Shown here one piece after another: positions 23,116 to 34,749 of a DNA stretch of 64,000 nucleotides. Position 1 is the stretch's first letter, and each line of letters begins with the position of its first letter. Position numbers and translations under genes: made by a program. The stretch spans positions 30,374,501-30,438,500 of the forward strand of contig JBANSL010000001.1 of NCBI GenBank assembly GCA_037127255.1, written 5' to 3'. This DNA comes from Persicaria tinctoria (lineage: Eukaryota > Streptophyta > Magnoliopsida > Caryophyllales > Polygonaceae). The notes below the pieces were generated by a model. The model ran no database searches, was not told the DNA's origin, and saw nothing but the letters and a program-made list of their open reading frames with translations.

Positions 23116-25044
23116 TGTTGTGAGCTCAATTTGCCATGTTTTACACTTACTTTTATATCAATTTTTGCATGCATTTCATGCATTTAGGTTCAAATAATAA
23201 AAAATATGTGTAGTTTATGTTTATTTACAATATATGGAGGTCTACACAAGTTTTTGTTATATTTCCAAGAAATCGGACGCACTTTGGAGCTTAAAGGAAA
23301 CTCATGGAGAAGCTAAGAATGGTGCAGCTGGAGAAAAGGCCATTTTTCGGTATTCATCATTCTGCATCAAGCTTTGATGTCTTCATGAGAGTTGTAGCCC
23401 TCGAAAGGAGCTTTCCAACGCATGGTCATATGCATCAATCCGACGAACGAGGACTCGGAAAAGTGTGTTTCAAGAACAGAGTAGAAAGATGAGAGACTTA
23501 GTCGATATCGAGTAAACCTGAAATCGAGTTGAGTTCCAGAAATCGACAAGGAAGCTGGGAGCTGAACATTCAACTCGATAATGAGGAAATCTACTCGATA
23601 TCGAGGAAGACTTGGTCGATTTTCACATCCTGGAGCTGAGATCGATGAAGAAGCTGAAGACAGACCAAACTCTAGTCAATGTCGAGGAAATTACTCGATA
23701 TCGAGTAAAAACCCAAGTGGACTTTGCTCCAGAATTCGGAATCGAGTTGCTGAGCAGAAGACAAGAAAAGTGCTACTCGATATCGAGGAATTCTACTCGA
23801 TATCGAGGAAGTTCCAGTGGCCGACGTCCGAGGATCTTGTTAAGTTTCTATCCCGAAGCCAATGGAGATATTTTCGAGATCAAATTCTGTCAACTTCCCT
23901 CAAGATCTATCAACTCCATGGAGGATTTATCCACAAATTAGATATAGTCCTAGTTGATTTAATTCTTTTATTCCATTATTTTTTAAGTAAGTAGATAAAT
24001 AGATATAGATATAGATAGACTTTCTTGCCTTGATTAGCAAGGGTTGGAAGCCTATAAATAAAGCCCATGGGACTGGATTTTATTCATTCATTTCAGAAGC
24101 TAAAGAAGAAGTTCCACAGAGAAGTTTAGGAGTTCAAAGGTTTTAGGGTTTTGGCGTTCAACGAAAGTTGGAGTGCCGGGACTGTAAAGACTTTGAATTT
24201 AGTTTATGCAAATTTCTTTTAAATCAATGTCTGAGATTGCGATGAGGCGCGAGTAGTCCACCTACTTCTAGGGTTGAGGTGAGCCCGACGATAACCCTGC
24301 GTGTTTGAGGTAAAGATCCGACTTTTATCATGTTTTGAGCATCTAATACTTTTTATGTGTTTATTACCCATTTAATGGAGATCCATGATAACAACTTGGA
24401 TTGTAAACATAAAATCAGTAGATACAATTAGGGTTTCTTGAAAGAGTTGTCTAATTGTTGGAAAAGGCGAAAGTTTGATCATTCGATGCAATTTGCATGA
24501 TTATCTGTTTTATTCTTGCCTTATACATGTTTGGTTATCGTTGTCACAAACCCCGATCTTGGAAGTCTTTCATATAGTTTATTTCGAATCCCGCAAGCTT
24601 TGTTCTTTATTTTATTTCGTTAAAGTTTCTGTTTTTTTCCTCGATATCGACCAAAACTGGTCGACATCGACTTCTCACTTTCGATCAACGAGATCGCTAT
24701 CGCTTTTGGTTTCTGCAGGTACTCGACGTCGACAAAAGATCTACTCGATATCGAGTAACTTCTGCTCGATATCGACCAAAGCTGCAGCCTGCCACCTGCT
24801 CGTTCGACTTGCCCGATCTTCTGTTGAGTAACTTTACTCGAGATCGAGGTAATCTGTGGTCGACTTTTGTTCGTGAGATTTCTCCGCTGCCTAGGATCCG
24901 CTGACACGCTTCATCGTGGATCGATCCTGACTTCCCACTGATGCATTGGGAGGGAGTCTTGTAATTATTTGCACGGGACGGAATCTGGTTTGCTTTGATT
25001 TATTTATATTTTAATTGCAAGTCGCGATTTCCTCCTTATCAACA
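23116..25044 (+). repeat. 3' LTR of Athila-like copy 1
   Basis: 1929 bp, same ends as the 5' copy. It retains the TATA box CTATAAATA (24052-24060). TCGATATCGA words are dense at 23500-23810 and 24640-24850. Confidence 0.95.
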
Positions 25045-25049
25045 GCAGT

Positions 25050-25761
25050 CGAGTTGACAGAATTTGAAATAGAATATACACCGCGGATGGTGATTCTGGC
25101 TCAGACCTTAGTCAATTTCATCAGTGAAACAAGTTTTGAACTAGGTGCTCAAACAGAAAAAAGCGAATGGACACTCAGGGTAGATGGCGCGGCCAACAAA
25201 GATGGATGCGGGGCTGGGGTTACACTCACTGCACCAGATGAACAATAGTACAACTATGCTTATAAGCTGGACTTCCAAGCTATGAACAATGAAGCTGAGT
25301 ATGAGGCCCTGCTCGCGGGCCTAGAAGTAGCTTTGATCAAAGGCGCCAGGCAAGTATCAATCTACACCGACTCAGAAGTGATGGCGCGACAGATAACAGA
25401 AGAGTATGACGGCAGAACCGGTTTAATGCCAGACTATCAGAGAAAAGCGCGGGCATTATCAAATGCGTTCTTGAGTTTTTGCCTAACGGTAATTTCTAGG
25501 AGTGACAACCAGCAAACAAACGCGTTGGCTCGTTTAGGGGCAGTCATGCCTGAAGTGGTTGGAAAGGAAGTTATCCTCGAGAGAATGAATAGTCGCAGGC
25601 TTATCCAAGAGGTCTATCAAGTCCAGGGGGTTGAAGAAGGAGACTGGAGGACGTCGCTCGCGAATTATCTAGGTAAGGGCATTCTACCTGAAGAGAAAGA
25701 CGCGGCCAGGAGGGTGATCACGAAATCCTCTCGTTTCACCATTAGAGATGGAAGGCTTTAG
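25050..25761 (+). pseudogene. pol: Tat pol continued: archaeal-type RNase H
   Basis: The frame resumes as VELTEFEIEYTPRM, directly continuing the RNase H cut at 18766. A second RNase H domain follows: WTLRVDGAANKDGCGAG (25168), AMNNEAEYEALLAGLEVAL (25279), IYTDSEVMARQI (25360) and ISRSDNQQTNALARLG (25490), giving the D-E-D-D set. Two RNase H domains in series are the hallmark of the Tat clade. A TAG at 25246 and another at 25759 interrupt the frame. Confidence 0.88.
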
Positions 25762-25785
25762 AAGAGGGGCTATTGTATCCCAGAT

Positions 25786-26864
25786 TTGCTATGCATATCG
25801 ATTGAGGAAGGAAGCCTCATCATAAAAGAGTTGCATGATGGAGTTTGTGCACATCACCAAGGGTGGAGAGCCGTGGTGGCAAAAGCGACCAGATTGGGAT
25901 ATTACTGGCCAACTATGAAGCAGGATGTTCAAAATTATATTAAAAAATGTGACGCATTCCAGAGATTTGGAAATTTGATACAGCGCCCTTCTGAGATAAC
26001 GAAAAATATAACTGGAGCTTGCCTTTTCTCTACCTGGGGAATGGATATCCTTGGTCCATTTCCCACTGCCCCAGGGCAATTGAAGTATGTGCTCGACTTA
26101 GTCGACTACTTCGCGAAATGGGTTGAGGGCGAAGCAATGGGACTAATCACCACGGAAAAAGTAAGAAGATTCTTGTGGAAGAACATAGTCTGCCGTTTTG
26201 GGGTACCCAACTCGATAATTACAGATCATGGACCTCACTTCAATTGTGAAGCAATCAGGGATTTTTGCGCAGGATTGGGCATATACTTCTAATTCTCATT
26301 CGTGGCCCATCCACAGACCAACGGACAAGCGGAAACGACCAATCGGCAACTGCTACATGGGATACAAAAGAAACTCGGGAACACAGCCAAGGGGCGATGG
26401 GTTGAACTTCTACCATTAGTTCTCTGGTCCTACCACACATCGGCAAAAACTCCAACTGGAGAAACCCCATTTTCACTAGTTTTTGGTGTGGATGCGGTCA
26501 TTCCAATAGAAAGGCTGGTCCCCTCGGCGCGAATAATAACATACAACCAGGAAACCAACGATGAGGCATTGGAACTCGAACTCTATCTCATCGAGGAGTG
26601 AAGGATAGCAGCGGCCATAAGGGAGCAAGAATATAAAAGGCGTCTATCTAAATATCGGGATAGACGAGTTCCCCCGCGGCATCTCATGGAGGGAGATTTA
26701 GTGCTCCGTCAAGCTACCACTGGAGGAAAACTGGACCCGAACTGGGAGGGGACTTATGTGATCGTGAAAGAAGTCCAAGAAGGAGCGTACAAACTCAGCA
26801 CCCCCGAAGGCACCGTTTTGAACAACACATGGAACGCGGATAATCTAGAGAAATACTATATGTA
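25786..26864 (+). pseudogene. pol: Tat pol continued: integrase
   Basis: Integrase inserts the element DNA. The zinc-binding part HHQGWRAVVAKATRLGYYWP (25852) is followed by the catalytic core: WGMDILGPFP (first Asp, 26036), SIITDHGPHF (second Asp, 26212) and HPQTNGQAETTNR (Glu, 26305). The carboxy-terminal DNA-binding part runs to NADNLEKYYM, with its stop at 26862-26864. In-frame stops at 26290 (TAA) and 26599 (TGA) and a changed zinc ligand (CDAFQRF in place of the usual CxxCQ) show that it is dead. About 110 bp downstream the 77-bp tandem array starts. Confidence 0.88.
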
Positions 26865-26970
26865 AACAGCCAGGGCTAGTGTGTAACGGGAAACTTAGTC
26901 ACCCCCGCAAAAATTAAATAAAGCGGTTAGAGGGCGCTTTTATTATTTTCCTCCAAATAAGTTCCTAACT

Positions 26971-27418
26971 AAGTCCCAAAGACGCCGGAGCTTGGCTTCG
27001 CATCGGGCCTCCGATCGAAGCTGTATTCTCGGAAATGAAGTTTTATTAAGTCCCAAAGATGCGAGAGCTTGCCTCCCCGTCGGGACTCCAATCGAAGCTG
27101 CATTCTCGGAGATGAAGTTTTATTAAGTCCCAAAAACGCAGGAGTTTGCCTTCGCGTCGGGCCTCCGAATGAAGCTGCATTCTCGGAGATGAAGTTTTAT
27201 TAAGTCCCAAAAACGCAATAGTTTGGCTCCGCGTCGGGCCTCCGATCGAAGCTGCATTCTCGGAGATGAAGTTTTATTAAGTCCAAAAAACGCAGGAGCT
27301 TGGCTCCGCGTCGGGCCTCCGATCGAAGCTGCATTCTCGGAGATGAAGTTTTATTAAGTCCCAAAGATGCGAGAGCTTGCCTCCACGTCGGGCCTCCGAT
27401 CGAAGCTGCATTCTCGGA
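26971..27418 (+). repeat. 77-bp tandem array, left part (Tat 3' region)
   Basis: Units starting AAGTCCCAAAGACGC recur at 26971, 27048, 27125, 27202, 27279 and 27356, exactly 77 bp apart. The last unit is cut at 27418 by the CACTA insertion and the array resumes at 39459. Each unit carries GCGTCGGGCCTCCGATCGAA. Tandem arrays between pol and the 3' LTR are known for Tat and Ogre elements. Confidence 0.95.
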
Positions 27419-27899
27419 CACTACAAAAAAAAAAACAAATTAGCAACGGCAAGATACCATGGCTAAAAGTGGATTTGTTGTGGCTAAAAGGGACTAGCAA
27501 CGGCTGTAGCCACGGCAACTGAGGCGTAACCAAACCCGCGGTGGCAAAAAGGTTGTAGCAACGGCAGCAGCCGTGGCAAGCTTCCTAGCCACGGCTATGC
27601 GACGGTGAAGCGTTGCCAAACTAGAGTATCCAATGTGAGCGACGGCACTTGCCGTGGCTACGAAATTTAGAGCGCCAAGCAGTCCAAAGTTTCCCACCAA
27701 TTTTTTGGCGCCTTTTTTCATAATTTGCGATGGCAAATTGCCGTGGCTAAAAAATGAATTGTTTTGCTAGGATTTCCCGCTGAAAATTTGACTTCTTTTT
27801 CTATAATTGGCCACGGCTTGCCGTTGCTAAGGGTTTGGCCTTCTTTTATATAATTGGCCACGGCAAGCTACCGTTGCCAATTCCTAATATTCTTACCCT

Positions 27900-29100
27900 A
27901 TTTCCCTGTTTAATTCGCAGACCAAACATCAAAACTATTCATACATAACAAGGTGTTTCTTCCACAATTCTTTCATATTAACCAAACACCAAACAAAGTA
28001 CGTAACATAGCTAGATATCTTGCCAACTCAAAAGAAATTTCCCGATAAAACATAAAACCAAAAAAAATATAGATTTCTGACTTGTACAAAATCCCCACCA
28101 TCTCCTTCAATAGCTTTCTTCATCATCATCTTCAATAGCTTGTGAATCTTTGCAGCTAGCATCTCCAGGTCAACTCTATCAACCGTCAAGTTCTGTTTGA
28201 GAAGTAAATTGATCTGCTGTTTTGCTGGGATTTTCTTATTTCCCAAGATGCTACTTAATGGCCATGTGTCAGATATCAAAATATTGAATACAAAACAAAT
28301 AAGCACTAAATTAGAAACGGCTCAATTGTAAGGAGTATTATGTTAGACTGCCATATTAGAAAAATTGCATCCTCTTATGTGTTCATAATGGGAAATTGGC
28401 TACCAAATAAAAAGAAGCAAATTGGTTTAGGATTTTGCTTAAGTTGGAAATAGATATAGCTATGAGCAAGAATAGATCAGATTCACACACAAACACAAGA
28501 AATGAGAGATAATATCACTCTCGCCAACAAAAAGCATCCACTTATTACTTATGATTATACTTTTCTGGCCTTATTTATACTAGAGCACACTCCTCGCTCA
28601 TGCTAGGCAAGCATTTTACTAAATAAAAAGGATAATTAATCAAACTACTTGCCATAATTTTACTCTATCACATTTGTCTTAAACTACTTGACATAATTCC
28701 TCAGATTAGTATGTGTGCAATAAATATAACAACATCCATACATAAAAACTACTTGGCAATGCAAGCAATGAGTTGGTTCTACAAGGATAGAGGCATTACC
28801 GAAACATGAGTATAATCGTTTTCATGATGACTTGTCTCATTGAGGAGAATCCGAGGATTGCTTCACTACCTAGACACCATATAAGATAAGAATATATGAG
28901 GTGCAAGTACTCAAAAGTGAAGATCATATCCTAAAGATTAGCATAAGATAGAGCAAAGAGAGAAGATCATACCCCTACGGTTAGAATTTAATGAAAAAAA
29001 AGTATTGTTCTATTGGCTATATAAACTCAAAACTAAAAGATAGCATAGAAAATAATACACCATCAGAGAAAAACAGGTACTTGTAAGTAAAAAAACTGAT
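27900..29100. other. CACTA interior, no recognisable gene
   Basis: A minus-strand frame at 28028-28306 reads QNLTVDRVDLEMLAAKIHKLL without a known domain. Around 28440-28640 the minus strand has a TATA-like AGTATAAATAAGG followed by leader-like sequence, which may be an LTR remnant in reverse, but I see no paired copy. Confidence 0.35.
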
Positions 29101-29110
29101 CTAACAGTCG

Positions 29111-29331
29111 TTAACTTGTATATATTTAATCAAAAACTAACATGGCATTATGGCTATGGTTACATCATTCTTCAATGTTTTAATGAAGTACTCCTCTTGA
29201 TATATATCACCAAACTGGCTGCAGATTAACTTGTATATATTTAATCAAAAACTAATATGGCTATGGTTACATCATTCTTCAATCTTTTAATGAAGTACTC
29301 CTCTTGATAAATATCACCAAACTGGCTGCAG
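29111..29331 (+). repeat. Tandem duplication of about 110 bp
   Basis: 29111-29225 and 29226-29331 are direct, adjacent copies, both starting TTAACTTGTATATATTTAAT and ending near CTGGCTGCAG. The second lacks about 9 bp. Confidence 0.85.
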
Positions 29332-29785
29332 GTTTTGGAGAATTAATTAGAGGCTGATTGAGGAGGATTTTGGTACAAAATTAAGTGCCATTGAGTGGAA
29401 GAGAAGAACCTTGGATCCTTCCAGACCGAGGTTGCATTAAGTAAAGATGCCATAGCAACAACAACAACAAACCTGCAGGCTGCCGACATATCATTTTCAT
29501 CAATTAAATGTATATATATACAATTATTATGTGACGAAACGGTGACAGGAAGGAAATCCCCTTCCCTTGCAAATTAATCGAAGAAGCAAACAGTACAATA
29601 GATAGATAGATAGATACCTTTCATCTGACTTAGTTCAGTCTCTCTCTATACCCTTAAGAGAGATTCATAACCTAATCTGTTTGATTTGGTGACTTTCCGC
29701 ATGACAGACACATATGATGCATGTGAACACAACAGTTTAGCAAAAAGCATGCAGCTACAAGATAAGTTAGATAACTAATCAGTTC

Positions 29786-29972
29786 AGTCAAAACTGACCT
29801 TTCTCATATCAGGTGGGAGAAGTGAATTTCTGTCTTCTAAGAATGCATTAGAATACCTGATGGCTTCATATATGGCAGTCTCATCACCAAAGTTAGCAAG
29901 TGCATCTAAGAGCTCACCTCTCAGCATAGCATCCAAGTGGCCCTCGCCTTGCTTAGACTCCCAACCTAATTT
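29786..29972 (-). pseudogene. Captured exon of aminopeptidase M1 (ERAP1-like C-terminal domain)
   Basis: The minus strand reads KLGWESKQGEGHLDAMLRGE and then NAFLEDRNSLLPPDMRK. This is very close to the conserved helical C-terminal region of plant M1 aminopeptidase (APM1), a zinc metallopeptidase involved in auxin-related trafficking. The exon ends exactly at ATGAGAAAG followed by a GTCAGT donor, which is where I recall the plant gene having an exon border, so genomic DNA and not cDNA was captured. No HExxH catalytic exon is visible. Upstream residues (to 30092) fit the family less well. It lies inside the CACTA and on its own cannot be an enzyme. Confidence 0.7.
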
Positions 29973-30554
29973 TCTACGAGGAACAACGACAGAATTATGA
30001 GAAGCAACAATTGAGATCAACAGTTTATCCAAAGTATAGCATAAAGGTCTAACAAGATTCCAAGTGCTATTTAATTCATGCCAAATAGACATCTTTTAGT
30101 ATTGCGTTATCTAGAGTTTAATTCCTTGGTTGATAATGATACTAGAGGATTTCTCTCTGCAGAATTCCTAGATGACATCGACCGGTTTCATTTATAATTA
30201 AGATGGTCATTTTATATACATAAATAAAAGATCATCAAGAAGTGTAATGAAGTCAAAGATCCTTTGCAAACCAGAAAGAGCAACATCGACTTGCCTCATA
30301 ATAATTCAGCATACATATTCAAGACAAACTATCCAAGTAGGTTTATTGGAGAAGTACTTACGTACGTCAAAATCATCTAGAGGATCCTCAAAGGTAGCCT
30401 CGTACAACACATCCCAGTCATAAATTAAAACGAACAGCTGACCAACACCGGTAATAACAGCATAGCAAAAGACCAAAAAATCAGCTATTAAATAGCTGTC
30501 TAACAAACGACAATCAGCTATTAAATCCTCCAAACCCATTTTCAGTTAAGACAG

Positions 30555-30925
30555 TGTGGTTTGCACTTGCACGTAGATTTACATTCAAGATTGGGATGGG
30601 AGTGGGTCTAGACTGTTATTCCTATGATCCAGATAAGAAGGAATCCTAAAAATAAGTTATCAAGTTAGTCTATTATCTTATTCATTAATTGAGTCTATTA
30701 TCTTTTATTTCAGGAAATAAATCCTTATTTTCTAGGGCAGTTTATCCTATCATCATGTGTTTTCTGATTCCAGTGTTAAGATTGATAAGCCTTATCCTAT
30801 TAGGAGTTTTCTAGGTTAGTAGAGGCCTATATATGGTTATAGCTAGAGTCTCTACATTCATCCAAAAGTTTATTAAATAAGAGTCATAGATTCCTCATCG
30901 CAAGATTCTTGCGTAAGTGGTTTCC
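30555..30925 (+). repeat. Possible solo LTR (Copia-like)
   Basis: A stretch from TGTGGTTTGC to CCAGTGTAACA contains a TATA-like GCCTATATATGG followed by leader-like sequence and a poly(A)-signal-like ATTAAATAAGAG, as in short Copia LTRs. No perfect 5-bp duplication or second copy is visible, so this remains tentative. Confidence 0.35.
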
Positions 30926-30979
30926 AGTGTAACAGATCCCTGAACTCAAATCTATCAGTTATGTTTATAAAAAAAATCC

Positions 30980-32202
30980 AGAAAATCAAGCCTTTGAGAT
31001 TAGAAATACCTTATCAACGTAGGGGTGATTTGACAACAAAGGCTCCTCTTCCCATTTGATTCCCGGAACCATTGGCATCAAACAGCTTGAGGTCCTTTCC
31101 AAGGATCCAAACTGTTCAAGCAAAATAGTTAGAAATATTTCTCCTCCAAAGAAGAGAAAATTGTCACAGAAAGGTGACAAGTAAAACAAGCATAGACAAG
31201 AATCATATACACAAGGATGACATGAGAATTTAAAGCATGCTAAGATTCACAGGTAAGAACATTTGAACCAAATAGGAAGCATAATCTTTATAAACAAGAC
31301 TTGAAGGAGAACACATGACTCATGAAGAGACTTATGCAGCAACCCAAACAAACTGAAATGAAAAAGGGTAAAGGTGCAACAAAGACTCCCTTTGATCTTT
31401 TTGGAGAGATCTTTGATGAAGCAAGTATCTCCAAGGATACACATCTCCATGGTTTTCTAGCAAACTTGACAATTGATGAAGCTTTAGGCTTGAAGGAATG
31501 GCATATAGTTGATTCCTTATTTTTAACACCATCTTTTTTTATACAGTTTTCACTTTTCAAGGGTCTTGAAAGCTCATTGAAGTTCTCTTGCAAGAAGGAA
31601 CAAGGAGTTAGTCCTCATTGAAAAACCAAGAACATTTTTTGATGAACTAGAAGCAAAGACAACAGGGGTTAGGATTTGCAAAAACCAGGAACATTTTTTG
31701 ACTTCAGGGTAGTTTTCTCAATTCCACCTAAAATTATTGAACCCTAACCAAACCCTAGAAATTAGAGCAAAGAGCGAGTACAGGAGAACGAGCACAGAGC
31801 GAACCCTAACCAAACCCTAGAAATTCGAGCAAACCCTAGAAATTTGAGCAAACCCATTTTCTCCAAATTGAACCCTAACCAAACACCCTAAAGGGGTTTC
31901 AAGAGATACCTCATGATGGATCTCGGAGACACGATGAACGAGCACCGATCGAGTACAGGTGAAGGAGCACAGAGGGAGTACAGGTGAACGAGCGCAGAGG
32001 GAGTCACGGTGTGGAGAAGCCGGCAATGAGCTAATTTATCGGGTGGAGAAGACTGGCACACACGAGTGAAGGTCATCTCCCCACCGGCCCGAGCACGGCT
32101 TGGCTCCGGCGACCTTCGATCTGCAAACTTTGGCACCAGCACAGAGGGAGAGAGAAGATTGGAAGATGCGGAGTTCGTGGTTCACTAAAAATGAAATGGG
32201 GA
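30980..32202 (-). other. Gene-like captured sequence (minus strand)
   Basis: At 31000-31125 a minus-strand exon-like piece ends GATAAG before a GTATTT donor-like site. At 31640-32200 the minus strand is gene-start-like: GC- and CT-rich with arginine/serine-rich frames, turning AT-rich with repeated AACCCTAAC words on the plus strand near 31735-31880. No family is recognised. Together with the aminopeptidase exon to the left it may be parts of the same captured gene, with 5' at right, but that is inference. Confidence 0.35.
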
Positions 32203-32265
32203 TTTTGGATTCGCGTCCCCTAATTCCACCACAAAATATTTGATGGGGCACTCAAAAAAAAAATT

Positions 32266-32545
32266 GTACTTCCGTGCCCTGAAAACGGAAGGGTAAAGGG
32301 GCAGTTAATTTATGTCTTCCGTGTTTGAAACACGGGAGTTCAAAATATAATTGTACTTCCGTGTTTGAAAAACGAGAGTACAACTTTTAATTTTTTCTTC
32401 CGTTTTTAAAAAACGGGAGTTATAAAACTGGGTTGTACTCTCGTATTTCAAAAACGGAAGTACAAATTTTAATTACACCGTCCCTCTTTCAAACACGGGA
32501 GTACAACTATTTTATAACTCCCGTTTTCTAAATACGGGAGTACAA
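32266..32545. repeat. Palindromic subterminal repeats of the MULE, left side
   Basis: About seven modules of CTTCCGT or CTCCCGT, an A/T-rich centre, and ACGGAAG or ACGGGAG, spaced roughly 40 bp. The right-hand set is at 36652-36923. They are likely transposase-binding sites. Confidence 0.85.
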
Positions 32546-33508
32546 TTTTTTAATGTATTTTGAAAAAACGAACGATTTTGATTTTAACTTAAAAAAAATT
32601 GAAACACACATAACTTTAATAAATAAATTGTAACGGTTACCAACGCTCTTGCGCGTTTTGTTAATAAATTATATTTTAGTATATCATATAAGAATAAGTA
32701 CTCTTCTTTACATATTGTTTAATATTTTTTCACTTATTTATCCAATAAAGAGTAAATAACCAAATTTATTGCATAAGTTAAGTTTCGATATCCTTGAATA
32801 TAATGTTTTATAAATATTTGATTTTTTTAATAAAAATTTGTTAATATAATGAATAAAAAATATCAAATAATAATAGAAAATAAATAATAACTAAAATATA
32901 ATAAAATCCTTAAAATTCAATTAGTTACATTTTGATAATGATTTGTGATACTTTACAATAACATATAAATTGATCCGAACAAACTTAACCAAAATTATGT
33001 TAAACTTGTATAAAAAGTATATGTGAGATAAACTGATATATTCTCAAACAATTAACTTAAACAGAACATAAAAACTAAATAATTTAGAGGCCGTATAAAA
33101 TAATGGGGATTCATTTTGCTCACTAACTTAAAAGTCATGGTACAGAGGAAGAAAAATAAATAAAAATAAAACCAATCAAAACTTTAATTTTAAGTGAAAT
33201 TCAAAACTTATCGTTGAATGCAAAAGAAAGGTTTATTGGATTTTTGCGAACCAACATTCAAAACTTTTGAACCATATTTATATCATTAAACTCAACGATC
33301 AACAATAATAAAACATATTTATATCATTTAATTTCATCGCCCTAACAAACTAACTGCCAAACTAAAGAGACAGAAATAAATTTTTCATAGAGTTGCAAGT
33401 TTAAAATATTCTAATAAGGACGTTGAACAAAAGGAATTCCAAAATAGACAACGTCCAACTGATAGGTCTACATACTAAACTACAAATTTAGAGTAATTAA
33501 CATAGAAA

Positions 33509-34740
33509 CTACTCTTGTGAGTAGTAACGATGCTGGCTAGGTCCTACTTGCTGATGTTGGGATGACATCCACTCTGGGGCGACACGCGGCACTGGATCAT
33601 CACCCATCAACATACGATCCAATGAAGCTATCTCATCTGCGGATGCACCCTCACCACGCTCGTGTAGCTCATGCACCATGAAAACAACATGTTGACGACG
33701 CTGCATCAACATTAGAAAGAATGACAACCAAAATTAATCTATGTGTTTATATAAAATTACATATATGATATTTATAGGCTAATGAATTTAAACTTTACCT
33801 CCTCAAGATCTATCATCGGGGGGGGGGGGGGCACATATCTGTTATAAACTTACACTCATGGCGTTCCCGATCATCCCATAAATCATATTGGTCACTATAG
33901 GCAGCAATGTACTCATGTGGGATGTTTGGACTGTCTACTTCATAGGGCTTGAATGGCGGAAGGGGTATATGCTGGACCTGTCCAAACTGACGAACAACAC
34001 AATCCGGATAGTAAGGCTCATACACCCCCATATTGCCGATGAGCCCTCTGTTCAATGACACTGATTCTGGCCCTTCTAAATTCTGAACAGGTCTCTTATA
34101 TGGCCACCAATGCACATTATCCACTTTTAGTGTGTCAAACCACTTTCTATATGTCACTAGTCTGTTAAGGTCCTTCTTCACTTTTGTCCGATCAATATCA
34201 GGTGCAACCCCAAATGGCATCACATTACCACCATCATCCTCCACCTTAAGTTTGACGTATGTACGCGTGAATGGAAAATAATGCCATATCCACATCTACA
34301 AAGAAAGATAAATTAAAGAAAAATAAATCTGCTCGTACATAGCTAGATCTAGAATTATAAAACCTAACTGAAGCTAAATCTGTAATGATGTAATCAATAA
34401 TTAGACTTTAAGGCTTTACCACGAATTATAATTCATATATATTCAACTTCCTACCAAAATTATCTGAAGTAGTTCAAATGAAATTGAAATATATGAACTA
34501 TATAGTTGGGTGAAATACATACATGGAGGGGAGCCCCGAAACCAGACATCTGCTTTGTCTCTGCCCTGGAAGCCTCGCCCAATTGACGATATAGGAGCGC
34601 AAGAGCACATGTACCCCAAGCAATGGTATCGAGCTCCTCAATGTATTCCAGAACGACTCTTGCATATTTGGGCTTGATTCTGGAGCTCCTCAACACATCA
34701 ATCTCGACACTCTGGAGGATACCATCCCCTGCATGCGAGC
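33509..34740 (-). pseudogene. Plant mobile domain (PMD) segment carried by the MULE
   Basis: PMD proteins (PF10536) occur in host MAIN/MAIL genes and in MULE and Ty3 elements. Exon one reads LEYIEELDTIAWGTCALALLYRQL (34660-34580), the buried WG-A-L-YRQL helix of the family. After an intron (about 34296-34516) comes WIWHYFPFTRTYVKL, then VHWWPYKRPVQ, both typical of the C-terminal half. A second intron (about 33722-33800) leads to a tail ending at 33509. The N-terminal half of the usual domain is missing. A run of 14 G (33818-33831) encodes prolines and puts the frame into a stop before the splice donor. Its first residues begin directly where the transposase ends. Confidence 0.75.
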
Positions 34741-34749
34741 AAGTTTATG

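Larger units (their letters stand above)
18767..25044 (+). mobile_element. Non-autonomous Athila-like LTR retrotransposon, copy 1
   Basis: The LTRs at 18767-20657 and 23116-25044 are flanked by the 5-bp duplication GCAGT (18762-18766 and 25045-25049). The LTRs begin TGTTGTGAG and end TCAACA. The primer site TTGGCGCCGTTGCCGGGG (20660-20677) follows the 5' LTR and is the one used by Athila-type elements. The internal region is only about 2.46 kb and lacks protease, reverse transcriptase and integrase. A purine-rich tract ending GTATGGGGTGTT precedes the 3' LTR. It was inserted into RNase H of the Tat element. Excising it with one GCAGT copy restores the host reading register. Confidence 0.95.

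Noticed and set aside
26971..27418. CRISPR-like array of regular repeats
   Set aside because: The whole 77-bp unit repeats with no unique spacers, and the context is a plant retrotransposon.
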